Assembly: GCA_036736205.1 (NCBI GenBank)
Contig: DAINMX010000031.1
Span: 1-41,003 of the forward strand
DNA length: 41,003 nt
DNA from: XYA12-FULL-58-9 sp001798605
Lineage (GTDB): Bacteria > Myxococcota > XYA12-FULL-58-9
Reading direction: 5' to 3'
Both the position numbers and the translations under genes were made by a program. Shown here one piece after another: positions 33,905-41,003 of the stretch (the stretch's first letter is position 1; every line of letters starts with the position of its first letter). A model generated the notes under the pieces. It was given only the letters and a program-made list of their open reading frames with translations. It ran no database searches and had not been told where the DNA came from.

Positions 33905-35256
33905 GGTGCGCCGCCGCCACTCCAACGACGAACAAAGCCGGTCAGGTTGTCGAGAACCCAAATCTCGAGGATGCCGTCCTGGTTCGCATCTCCCCGGGCC
34001 ACCAACAGCAATTTGCCATCCTCCACATCCGCCATGAGCTGATAACGAACCTTGCCTTTGGGGGAGAAGCCGATGGTGTTGAAACAGCTATCCCCTGGCC
34101 ACTCGAAGGGCTCCGCGGGGAGATTCGTGGGGATTGGACCGCAGCGCAGATATTCTCCGTGGGCCTTCTTATGCGCGTTTTGCGCTCGGCGTAGCTCCTT
34201 CAATATATCTTTGACCTCCGCAGGGGCAGTTGCCTCTCCGGGGGCGAGCATCAACGCCATCACCCCCATGGCGGCTAAGAGCCCACGATAGCTCGAGACA
34301 TCGACAGTGGCATCGATCCCGTGTCCCCGACGTTTGCTCACTTTGGCTGATAGTTGAAAATCGGCGACCCAGCTGTTCGAAAGTGTGGTTGCCAACTCTT
34401 TGTCAATTTCAGCAGGCACCTGTCGTGGTTCTAACCCGAGCGTGCGCAATCCGCTGATCGTTTCTGCACCGCCCTGCAGAAGCAATGCAGAAGCTCTGGC
34501 CAGAGCCACGAAAGCTTTGACGCTGTGCTCGAGTGCAACCTGTGCGTCTTCGTCTTCACCTGTCAAACGCACAGATATCTTTCCGGGTCGAGCCGCGATT
34601 GAACCGACGGTGGCTGCCGCGAGCAAGTCGCCAGCGTGGGATAGAGTTTGCGGCAGCAAAGTACGAATGCCATCGGGCAGTGCGAAGGCGAGCTGCAAGG
34701 GTGAGCTCTGGCGCAGTCGAGCCGCTTCTGTGGCCAGCGGTTCTTGATTCTTTGTAGGTGCCAGAAGATGGCGCAACTGTCGCTGCAATCCGCGGACGCT
34801 GCCCGCGACCACCGTCGATTTGTCGACCACGCTCCAGGCAAGATCGCCTTTGTCTAGACGGCGGGCAACATGGCCGTCCACTTCGAAGACCTCGTCCTTG
34901 GTATCCACATCCAAGTCACTTTTTCCATCGGCATTGCGTATGACCAAGGCCCAGATCATGCCCCCCGCCGCATCCAAGTCAGCCACGAGTGTGACGTTGG
35001 CGGAGGTGCGAGCAAGATCGATCCCCGTGCGAGTTTTGAGGGTGCCAAACAGCCAAATCCATTCGCTGTCCACTCGCGCGGAAAGAGCTCTCAGCGGCGG
35101 CCACGCAGAGACTAGCGGAGAGATAGCTTCTCTGCTGCTCGTTACCTCTTTGGTTAGCTTCCCCGTGTCCATGCGAAGCAAGAGATCAGTCCCGCGAGGT
35201 GCATCATCGGCAAATCCAGATAGCAATAGGGTGCTCAACAACAACGCGAGGGTCAC
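33901..35256 (-). CDS. Secreted protein with a pilin-like C-terminal tail
   Basis: The 451-residue product starts with a signal peptide (LALLLSTLLLSGFADDAP) and is otherwise poor in recognisable domains up to about residue 350. The last 100 residues resemble the globular C-terminal part of type IV pilin-like or pseudopilin proteins: KELRRAQNAHKKAHGEYL, two cysteines, then ARGDANQDGILEIWVLDN, a Ca-binding-like DxNxDG loop. The first strand of this tail is preceded by a hydrophobic stretch, LLAAMGVMALMLAPGEA. GTG 35256 has GGGAG seven bases upstream. It precedes radA by an ATGA overlap, a surprising partner. The function is unknown. Confidence 0.6.
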   Translation of the reverse strand: MTLALLLSTLLLSGFADDAPRGTDLLLRMDTGKLTKEVTSSREAISPLVSAWPPLRALSARVDSEWIWLFGTLKTRTGIDLARTSANVTLVADLDAAGGMIWALVIRNADGKSDLDVDTKDEVFEVDGHVARRLDKGDLAWSVVDKSTVVAGSVRGLQRQLRHLLAPTKNQEPLATEAARLRQSSPLQLAFALPDGIRTLLPQTLSHAGDLLAAATVGSIAARPGKISVRLTGEDEDAQVALEHSVKAFVALARASALLLQGGAETISGLRTLGLEPRQVPAEIDKELATTLSNSWVADFQLSAKVSKRRGHGIDATVDVSSYRGLLAAMGVMALMLAPGEATAPAEVKDILKELRRAQNAHKKAHGEYLRCGPIPTNLPAEPFEWPGDSCFNTIGFSPKGKVRYQLMADVEDGKLLLVARGDANQDGILEIWVLDNLTGFVRRWSGGGAP

Positions 35257-35289
35257 AGGTGCTCTCCCTTAATCTCAAAGACGGCTTCG

Positions 35290-35940
35290 TCAACCGTCAG
35301 CGGTGCCAATCTCATCAAAGGCACGATCGATGAGTTCTTGTCGCTTTTGCGCGAGGCGCACAAATTCAGGTGGGAAACCATGTTCGATGAGCTGTTGCGG
35401 ATTGTGCTGCTCCCGAATGGCCTTGTAATGGATCTCGATGTTTGTCCTCTTGTCTTTGCGGCTGCACTCAAGAACTGCCCACGGGTCGAGCTCTTTGCCG
35501 TAGAGGGCGGCAATGGCTTTGTGCGTTTCCTTGGGGATGTTGAACACCTTGGCTGCTTTGTTGAGGAGCTTCTCCTCTTCGGGGTGCAGCTCGCCGTTTG
35601 CCATGGCCATTTCGTGCAGAGTTTCTAACATTGCCAACCGCAGCTCGCGGGACTTGTCGAACAGTTTTGCAAAACGTTTCGCGACGTTCGAAAACCCTTC
35701 ATCGGAATCCCGGGCCTGAACAAGAGTTGCGATCGCCATCCGCTGCGCCTCGGGCTCACATTGTAGCTCTTCGGCGATGAAACGATCGAAGGTGGCGAGC
35801 TCCCCGAGGCAAATGGTTCCGTCGGCTTTCGCTATGTGCGCAAGAAGTGCAAACGTCGCCTCAAAGAATGCCCATTGCTGTTTCTCAACGGGTGTGAGGG
35901 CACTCTTTTTGCCTGAATTCAGTTTTTGCAGCCAACCCAT
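35290..35940 (-). CDS. DjlA-like protein with TerB domain and degenerate J-domain
   Basis: The 216-residue protein has a TerB-like helical domain (about residues 20-146; AKADGTICLGEL and MANGELHPEEEKLL are its repeated acidic loops), then a region aligned with the DjlA J-domain (about 151-211). The usual HPD tripeptide that stimulates DnaK is HNP here (H179-N180-P181), while the KGLPPEF-like loop after it is kept as EHGFPPEFV. The J function is therefore probably lost or changed. No membrane segment is present, unlike classical DjlA. ATG 35940 is chosen because it begins MGWLQKL just before the domain, with GGAG 12 bases upstream. The frame extends back to 36060. Confidence 0.7.
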   Translation of the reverse strand: MGWLQKLNSGKKSALTPVEKQQWAFFEATFALLAHIAKADGTICLGELATFDRFIAEELQCEPEAQRMAIATLVQARDSDEGFSNVAKRFAKLFDKSRELRLAMLETLHEMAMANGELHPEEEKLLNKAAKVFNIPKETHKAIAALYGKELDPWAVLECSRKDKRTNIEIHYKAIREQHNPQQLIEHGFPPEFVRLAQKRQELIDRAFDEIGTADG

Positions 35941-36079
35941 CGAGATACCATACTCCAATTGTCCGATGGCCTCTATGCGCTGCTCGCATTGTTCGACCCG
36001 AGTGGGACTGGCCAGAAATTTGTTGGTGGAGTAAAACACCAGGGATTTTCCGACGTCCAAAGGTTACTGGAGCGAAGAG

Positions 36080-36751
36080 ATGGCACTGCGCTGGATGATC
36101 GCTGCGTTCTTGGTAACAACCACCGCCAGCACGGGTGTTGGCGCGCGGTCGAGTCTTTCGGCGTTGCGTCCGCGGCTCGACCCAACCACCCTACCGGCAG
36201 TTGCGGCGACGTGTGTTGACGGCAGTTCCGGTTGGCGCACGGCAGAGAATCGGGAGGCGCTGCAGCAGGCTCTTGCGGCATTTCCGTGGAAAGAACGAAG
36301 TTTTCAAACACCCGAGTGGGATTGCAGGCTCAGCCTCGAGGTCGCCTGCGCACCCAATATCGATGGTGACGACCAATCCCCAGACTTCATTGCTCGGGTG
36401 CGCTGGTCGCAGCGCATCAAGTCGGCCAAGGGCAAGAGGTGCACCTCCTTGAAGGAAGACGACGCCCATCTTGTGGAACACGAGGCCATCTTGGCGATGA
36501 ACAAAAATGGTACAGGAGCATGGCGCGCCGTTGCGGTCATCGATTACAACTCCGACACCATCGACGGCATGGCTCGTTCGCGAGTTGATTTTGTGGAGTT
36601 GCCGAGCGGCAAAGTGGGCTTGCGATGCAAGACGCAAACCGAGAAGGGTGGCAAGGGCTGCAAGGTCCTCAGCTACTGGGTTGGCGCGCTGGTGGGAGAG
36701 CGCATCGACAGGCTCGGAGAGGCAGATCCTGAATTCTGCACACCCGATTGA
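36080..36751 (+). CDS. Secreted cysteine-containing protein of unknown function
   Basis: The 223-residue protein has a signal peptide-like start (LRWMIAAFLVTTTASTGVGA) and seven cysteines in the remainder, suggesting periplasmic or extracellular disulfides. I recognise no domain. GGAG a few bases upstream supports the ATG. It diverges from the DjlA-like gene. Confidence 0.6.
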   Translation: MALRWMIAAFLVTTTASTGVGARSSLSALRPRLDPTTLPAVAATCVDGSSGWRTAENREALQQALAAFPWKERSFQTPEWDCRLSLEVACAPNIDGDDQSPDFIARVRWSQRIKSAKGKRCTSLKEDDAHLVEHEAILAMNKNGTGAWRAVAVIDYNSDTIDGMARSRVDFVELPSGKVGLRCKTQTEKGGKGCKVLSYWVGALVGERIDRLGEADPEFCTPD

Positions 36752-36899
36752 TCGGGGGCTGTTTGGCGCTTTGGGTTGCGGATTTCAGTCAGAGCCTCGT
36801 TCAACGTAAGGGTGCGGTCTGTCCACGTTTCGACCGTTTTTTGCTTGAACAACGGTCCCAGCACTGTCAAAACCTAAATTTAGAAGTCCAAACCCCGGG

Positions 36900-37451
36900 A
36901 TGTTTTTGATGGAGTTCCATTTCACACTCACCATTGCGGCGCTGGTTGTTGGCTTTCTGCTGGCGTGGTTTTTCGGCGGCAAAACACGCCATGCGCTGGT
37001 TGCAGCCACCGAGTCTGTCGCCGCTCAGGCAACGAAGCTCGAAGAACTTGGTGCCAAGCACGACAAAGCCCAAAGCAAGATCCTATCTCTGGAAGGTGAA
37101 ATAGAAGAGCTGAACAAGAACAATCAGCAGATCAGGATTCAGGTGACCGAGCTCGAACGCCGCATCCATGATAACAAGATGTGGGAAGCGAAGTACGAGA
37201 AGCTTCTCAAGGAGCACAACGCAAATGTTGCCAAGCTCTCTGACTTCGAGAAGACCAAAGTCGAGCTGACCTTTTGCGAGCAGAAACTCGCCTCAGCCAA
37301 GAAGAAGATTGGCGAGCTGGAGGCCGCCGCGGCCTCAACTGGGTCCGCTGAGGATGAGCCCGGGACATCTCACCCTGTGTCCGAGCCGGAGTCGTCCGAG
37401 CCGGAGTCATCTGGCTCATCTTTTTGGCCGCCATCATCCAAGATTGTCTGA
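36900..37451 (+). CDS. Membrane-anchored coiled-coil protein with acidic tail
   Basis: The 183-residue product has one N-terminal membrane segment (LTIAALVVGFLLAWFFGG), then a long charged helix region (about residues 40-140; heptad-like LEELGAKHDKAQSKILSLEGEIEEL), and an acidic Ser/Glu/Pro tail that contains the duplicated EPESS. It would sit in the membrane facing one side with a coiled coil, a common scaffold layout. Start choice between 36900 and 36909 is open. Its end lies next to the frame-disturbed region that follows. Confidence 0.55.
   Translation: MFLMEFHFTLTIAALVVGFLLAWFFGGKTRHALVAATESVAAQATKLEELGAKHDKAQSKILSLEGEIEELNKNNQQIRIQVTELERRIHDNKMWEAKYEKLLKEHNANVAKLSDFEKTKVELTFCEQKLASAKKKIGELEAAAASTGSAEDEPGTSHPVSEPESSEPESSGSSFWPPSSKIV
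37380..37409. repeat. 15-base tandem duplication within the coiled-coil protein gene
   Basis: Two adjacent copies (37380-37394 and 37395-37409) of TCCGAGCCGGAGTC plus one variable base encode the repeated EPESS in the acidic tail. The duplication keeps the frame. Confidence 0.75.
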
Positions 37452-37600
37452 GCCATTACCGAGACGAATTTGTAGGCGAGTTGATCAACCAAGCCAAGCA
37501 AAACTGGAAGGCGTATTGGGCAGCACTCCCTGACGAGCAGCGCCTGCGTCTGTTTGGAATGATAGATCCGATAGGTCGCGAGCACCTCGAGTTTCTTTGA
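37424..37600 (+). pseudogene. Out-of-frame open segment between the coiled-coil and barrel genes
   Basis: This frame encodes about 58 protein-like residues (for example DEFVGELINQAKQNWKAYW and DEQRLRLFGMIDPIGREHL) ending at a TGA at 37598-37600. No ATG is present and the first possible start is TTG 37424. A one-base frame change near 37590-37600 would join it to the beta-barrel frame. A change within the five T bases at 37421-37425 would join it to the coiled-coil gene. It may be sequencing error, or the remains of a gene. Confidence 0.35.
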
Positions 37601-37712
37601 CGTTGAGGACTACGGTGCCGACTTCTCCTACACGGTCGATGCCGAGTACAGCCTTCTGTATCAAACTCTCCAAGACCCTGATCAACCAACATCCACGACT
37701 GACCAGCAGGCT

Positions 37713-38234
37713 ATGGCCGGAGACTTCTCAGCCCGCCTCAAGTTTGGGCATACGAGGATCGGCGGTTCGTTCATCTACAGGGATCTGGCGTTCCTGTTGT
37801 TGAACACCCCCTCACTGTCACCGTTTGTTGATCTCCCTGACAACGTGGATGCCAAACCGGAGTTAGCCGGTGCGCTTTTTGCCGACCACAATTTCGAGTC
37901 CATTGGGCTCACGGCGGGTGTCAGTGGCGGCGTGAGGATGCCTGCTACCGCCGAGACAACGACCACCGGCCTCGGTGGTGGGATGCTGCTCATCATTGAT
38001 GACACGACCAGCTTCACGCCCATGCCCAACGGCGAGACGGTCAAACCCGTGGTCGAGGCAAAAGCCACAGCTTTGATTCATATTTCCGGTATGGTCGGTG
38101 GCGCTGTCGAGCTTCTGTGGGCTCATGATCCGAACCGAAGTCGGCTCACCCAAGATTCAAGCGGCATTCCTCAGTACAAACTAACGACTCGCAACGGCCT
38201 CGGTTTCAACATCCTTCTCCGTGGTCGATTCTAA
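37713..38234 (+). CDS. Outer-membrane beta-barrel fragment
   Basis: The 173 residues from the ATG alternate as beta strands (ARLKFGHTRIGGSFIYRDLAF, AVELLWAHD) and end in LGFNILLRGRF, a C-terminal Phe typical of the signal for barrel insertion. The frame is open back to 37575 with protein-like sequence (EDYGADFSYTVDAEYSLLYQ), so the real N-terminus is missing or in the other frame. No signal peptide is present in it. It is therefore more likely the 3' end of a damaged gene. Confidence 0.5.
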   Translation: MAGDFSARLKFGHTRIGGSFIYRDLAFLLLNTPSLSPFVDLPDNVDAKPELAGALFADHNFESIGLTAGVSGGVRMPATAETTTTGLGGGMLLIIDDTTSFTPMPNGETVKPVVEAKATALIHISGMVGGAVELLWAHDPNRSRLTQDSSGIPQYKLTTRNGLGFNILLRGRF

Positions 38235-38619
38235 GGTCCGACAGAACGAGCTTCGATGACAACCGGCAAGCACTCACCTGCCCGTCCATCTGGAACTGAC
38301 GAACTAACTGCACACCGATAAAGCGGCAATTGGAAGACGCACTCCGAAGGCTCGACGACGTTCAGCGCATTGCCATCTGCAGCGCCGATTTGCCGCTTGC
38401 TCTACAGTGAGTTCTTGTGGCCGACAACAGCGGTCGTTCGGGCTCTTATGGGTCTGCGGTGTATCATGTGCCTTCGCCGTGGTTGTTCAGCCTCAGCAGC
38501 CACAACTTCAGTGATGGCTGCGTTCGGCGTTCACAACCACGGGATGGCACAAATTGGCGAAATTGCTTGACGTGTTGCTTGACGCTGCGGCTTTGAAACG
38601 GATGTGCTACGATGTTGCT
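38235..38619. other. Gene-poor stretch before the PIN toxin module
   Basis: I see no gene, RNA or terminator in these 385 bases. The only recognisable structure is the direct repeat near 38563. The reading frame of the PIN protein is open back to 38554 here, but that extension looks non-coding. Confidence 0.5.
38563..38584. repeat. Direct repeat upstream of the PIN toxin gene
   Basis: TTGCTTGACG occurs at 38563-38572 and again at 38575-38584, a period of 12, about 36 bases before the GTG start. The two-site spacing fits an operator for an antitoxin or toxin complex. Confidence 0.4.
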
Positions 38620-39093
38620 GTGAAACCCACCGTTTACATCGAAACATCGGTCGCCAGCTATCTGACTGCACGGCCGAGTCGTGACTTGTTGGTGGCAGCC
38701 CACCAACAGGTAACACACGAGTGGTGGGAAAATGCGCTCCCCCGATTGGAGCCATGCATCTCGGCGGCTGTTATCTCTGAAGCTTCGAGCGGCGATCCGG
38801 TAGCCGCCGCGAAGCGTTTGGAGGCCCTGGCTGGGTTCACCGTTCTTGGAGACTCAGTCAATGTTCGTGAGCTGAGCCGAGCGTACTTCTCGGCATTGGA
38901 ACTTCCCGTGGATGCAACACTCGACGCCTATCATCTTGCGGCTGCCGCATGGCATGGCATGGACTATCTTGTGACCTGGAATTGCCGTCACATCGCTAGC
39001 GGTAGGGTCCGTCGAATAGTGGCCGATATCAACGAGAGCCGTGAAATCCGCTCGCCAGTCGTCTGCACTCCAGAGGAGTTACTCAATGTCTGA
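38620..39093 (+). CDS. PIN-domain toxin (VapC-like)
   Basis: The 157-residue protein begins VKPTVYIETSVASYLTARPSRD, the first PIN strand with Glu in place of the usual first Asp. Further acidic residues are in SEASSGD and LDAYHLAAAAWHGMDYLVTWNCRHI, the last again with Asn where an Asp is common. Such proteins are single-strand RNA endonucleases, and the Glu/Asn variants are frequent in this PIN subfamily. The GTG start is chosen from the family's usual first residues. An ATG at 38602 would add six. It precedes and overlaps a 60-residue partner gene. Confidence 0.7.
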   Translation: MKPTVYIETSVASYLTARPSRDLLVAAHQQVTHEWWENALPRLEPCISAAVISEASSGDPVAAAKRLEALAGFTVLGDSVNVRELSRAYFSALELPVDATLDAYHLAAAAWHGMDYLVTWNCRHIASGRVRRIVADINESREIRSPVVCTPEELLNV

Positions 39094-39268
39094 GATTCTG
39101 AAAGATCCGATCGTTGAAGAGATTCGAGAAGTTCGGCGGAAGATCATGCAAGAGTGTGACAACGATTTAGACAAGTTGAGTGAACGTCTAATGAGAGTAG
39201 AGGAGCAACACGGGGGCAAGGTCGTGCACCGCAAGCCCGTTCCGCTAGGAAAGGCCAAAAGCGCTTGA
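39086..39268 (+). CDS. Small antitoxin candidate of the PIN toxin
   Basis: The 60-residue protein, MSEILKDPIVEEIREVRRKI and on to a basic end, is a short helical peptide of the kind that follows PIN-domain genes in such pairs (toxin first). Its ATG overlaps the toxin's stop (ATGTCTGA), indicating translational coupling. Antitoxin activity is inferred from position and pattern. Confidence 0.5.
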   Translation: MSEILKDPIVEEIREVRRKIMQECDNDLDKLSERLMRVEEQHGGKVVHRKPVPLGKAKSA

Positions 39269-39947
39269 GTCGACCGGGACCTGCCGTGCTCCGAATATGT
39301 AGCGGCCTCCACGTCAAGCACAGCAAAGCCATCGGCGCTGTAGAATATCGCCTGTTGTCATTCAAGGAGAAGATCACCGCCGCAAACGCAAGCCTTTCCG
39401 CAAAGCAGTCATTGCCGCCCATAGCTCAACCGTCTTCGCCACTAGCTCTCGAGGCAAGTTCGCTGCCCCTGTGTCCGCGGCCTTCACCTTTGCCCTTGGG
39501 GCAATCCTGCGCCCAAGACCTCCCGGCCTGTGGTGATTCATCCGATTTTCTGTCCCCTCGCGGTCGCTCGGCTCGCCAAGGCTCACACAAAATCGAAAGC
39601 CTCGTCTCGGGAGCACGACCGCCTCGGCTCTTTCACGAACACAGGGACAACGAGTCCCGCAAAAAAGAAACCCAATTCCCCGGTACTGATCTCCGCGTTG
39701 TCTGCCAGTTCATTGCATCACAAAATCCTCTGCCAGTTCATTGCATCACAAAATCCCTGAGATCAGGTTGTCTGAAATAGGTGTCTGATAGGGGGTAGCG
39801 TTAGTGGGGCTAGGATCGGATCCGATGCGAGGACGGGTTCCACGAGCATCCAGAGAGCCAATTGGGGCAGCCGTGATCTCCGCATCGGCGTTGCACCTAC
39901 TCCAGTCAGTTTCGGAAAACGACGTCCAACTGAACAGAAGCCGCCAC
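39269..39947. other. Gene-poor 680-base stretch
   Basis: I find no convincing gene here. Open frames of up to 171 codons exist but start at TTG and have poor composition. It contains the 28-base tandem duplication (39701-39756) and a 12-base perfect palindrome, ATCGGATCCGAT, at 39815-39826. It may be degraded DNA between two gene groups. Confidence 0.5.
39701..39756. repeat. Perfect 28-base tandem duplication
   Basis: The 28 bases beginning TCTGCCAGTTCATTGC at 39701-39728 are repeated exactly at 39729-39756. It lies in the gene-poor stretch after the PIN module and has no coding function that I can see. Confidence 0.9.
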
Positions 39948-41003
39948 TTACTGAAGCGATCCTGTCAGTCGATAGTAGTCGCTGGCACGATCGATGGCTG
40001 GGTTGTTGAGCGACCACACTGTCGCGCACTCCGAACGGGTGCTGGTCACCGGATCACACGTCCATCCCGATGGACACTGGCTGTCGTCGGTGCACACCAT
40101 CCCCAGCACACCAGCGAGATTGATCTCGGGAATCGGGAAAGACTGCAAGACACTGCCAAGAATACGCGGCAAAATGAGACGCAAAAGCTCGGTGAACACC
40201 TCGCTCATGGCGGCACGGTAGCCCGGGTCATCGATGTCGACGACCTCGACATAGATCTCAGGGTTGGTATCGAGCGAAACATCCAGTTGGTCACCGTTGA
40301 TCTCGAGAGAGCCACCGATGATAGTCGACAAGTAGAGGCCAACGTTAAGGTTGCCGCTGCTCGTGCCGCCGATGAGGGCCCCCAAGTCGATGGCGGCGTT
40401 GACATAGGCGTCGCCGATGCCAATCTGCAATTCCCAACCATCGCGGCCCGGCATGATCACCGGAGGTGTTTCAAAGTACAGGGACATTTCGATGCCTTCA
40501 TAGCCGACGCCTATCAGGTTGTTGATGGTGTTCGCATCGAGATCGAGGCCGCCACCGTACCACACCGCCCAGAGGATCTGATTGAGCAGATCGTCCTTGA
40601 GACCGAGACCAAACTGATAGTTGCTGTTTGAGAAGGTTGGCAGAGAACCACTCTTTCTGATGGCACCGGGAGCGGTGGACGGAATGTCGCTGCCACGCGC
40701 ATTGGGGTAGACCTGGGTGTAGAGGCCGAGCTGACCATAACCAGGGTTGGGACTCGTCGACGGGCAACCGGACGGGCGACTCAAACCCGAAACAGCAGGA
40801 CCACAGAAGATGATGCGGTCGAAGCCGCTCGACAACTCCATGTGCATATTGAGGGGCTCGGGAATGTCGAAACCGGTGTCGAGGGTAAATCCAGCGAGGA
40901 GGTCCCCGACCAAGGGCGGGATCTGCGCGGCAACGGCATCCTCAATTGCATTCTCGATCATATTGGCTAGCAGGCCCACAAGGGTATCGACGAGCCAATC
41001 ACA
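39948..41003 (-). CDS. Partial secreted protein with a Cys-rich C-terminal element
   Basis: The reading frame is open to the window edge, so the N-terminus is missing: about 350 residues are visible. The visible start (ENAIEDAVAAQIPPLVGDLL then IPEPLNM) resembles the helix and strand pattern of lipid-binding (BPI-like) tubular proteins, but this is a weak resemblance. Near the end it has CTDDSQCPSGWTCD...SEC, a short Cys-rich element seen in secreted deltaproteobacterial proteins. A tail of about 25 residues follows. Localisation outside the cell is likely. Its function is unknown. Confidence 0.55.
   Translation of the reverse strand, partial: CDWLVDTLVGLLANMIENAIEDAVAAQIPPLVGDLLAGFTLDTGFDIPEPLNMHMELSSGFDRIIFCGPAVSGLSRPSGCPSTSPNPGYGQLGLYTQVYPNARGSDIPSTAPGAIRKSGSLPTFSNSNYQFGLGLKDDLLNQILWAVWYGGGLDLDANTINNLIGVGYEGIEMSLYFETPPVIMPGRDGWELQIGIGDAYVNAAIDLGALIGGTSSGNLNVGLYLSTIIGGSLEINGDQLDVSLDTNPEIYVEVVDIDDPGYRAAMSEVFTELLRLILPRILGSVLQSFPIPEINLAGVLGMVCTDDSQCPSGWTCDPVTSTRSECATVWSLNNPAIDRASDYYRLTGSLQ

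Noticed and set aside
36874..36883. Palindrome CTAAATTTAG upstream of the coiled-coil gene as an operator
   Set aside because: Ten-base AT-rich palindromes are common by chance and no promoter boxes align with it.
37421..37426. A programmed -1 frameshift at the run of T bases
   Set aside because: There is no stable downstream structure seen and the joined protein would combine a coiled coil with a barrel fragment, so error or decay is simpler.
39265..39780. A 171-codon frame starting at TTG after the PIN module
   Set aside because: TTG start, poor composition, and it runs through a perfect 28-base duplication; no protein-like pattern seen.

Overview
The window looks like a chromosomal scaffold from a moderately GC-rich, Gram-negative, deltaproteobacterial-type organism (Myxococcota or Bradymonadota relatives are my best guess). 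The lineage is inferred from gene style: lgt and lspA indicate lipoproteins, there are several lineage-style secreted proteins, a protein ending in a C-terminal Phe beta-barrel signal, and a secreted protein with a Cys-rich CxxDxxCPxGxxC element. A run of exactly 100 N (27047-27146) marks a scaffold join, so the two sides of it need not be truly adjacent.

Region by region. 1-2.7 kb (minus strand): an XPB-type helicase followed by its Bax1-like (DUF790) nuclease partner. 2.9-5.2 kb (minus): an HATPase-PilZ regulator, a truncated secreted-protein gene, then a Phd/RelE toxin-antitoxin operon whose promoter lies in the broken gene's tail. 5.3-16.4 kb: a reductive pyrimidine degradation locus. PreT and PreA reduce uracil or thymine, dihydropyrimidinase opens the ring, beta-ureidopropionase releases beta-alanine, a class III aminotransferase makes malonic semialdehyde, and MmsA yields acetyl-CoA. 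preT-preA are separated from the aminotransferase and mmsA by an island (about 8.0-10.9 kb) with a double staphylococcal-nuclease/lamin-tail protein and a two-gene antitoxin/nucleotidyltransferase module. 16.5-26.7 kb (minus): mfd, a PAS-GGDEF-REC-EAL cyclic-di-GMP enzyme, and lgt, lspA and ileS. 26.8-29.1 kb: genes around the assembly gap (an unknown 5' fragment and a HAD-like protein) and an orphan DarT-like candidate ADP-ribosyltransferase. 29.3-32.5 kb (plus): glmU-glmS for UDP-GlcNAc synthesis. 32.5-36 kb (minus): a DjlA-like protein with a mutated HPD motif, a secreted protein with a pilin-like tail, and radA. 36-41 kb (plus, then minus): accessory genes, including two secreted or membrane proteins, a frame-disturbed beta-barrel fragment, a PIN-domain toxin module, a gene-poor stretch and a partial secreted protein.

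The genes form three working sets: pyrimidine catabolism, envelope/lipoprotein/amino-sugar housekeeping, and DNA repair (Mfd, RadA, XPB-Bax1). Among them are three small toxin-antitoxin-like modules and a possible DNA-modifying toxin. The most unusual items are the palindromic operator placed exactly in the promoter spacer of a probably leaderless antitoxin gene, the SNase-LTD-SNase protein, the HATPase-PilZ protein with intact cyclic-di-GMP motifs, the DjlA-like protein with HNP in place of HPD, and several short exact or near-exact tandem duplications at or near gene ends. No tRNA, rRNA, CRISPR array, insertion sequence or convincing hairpin terminator was seen. All family assignments come from reading motifs by eye.
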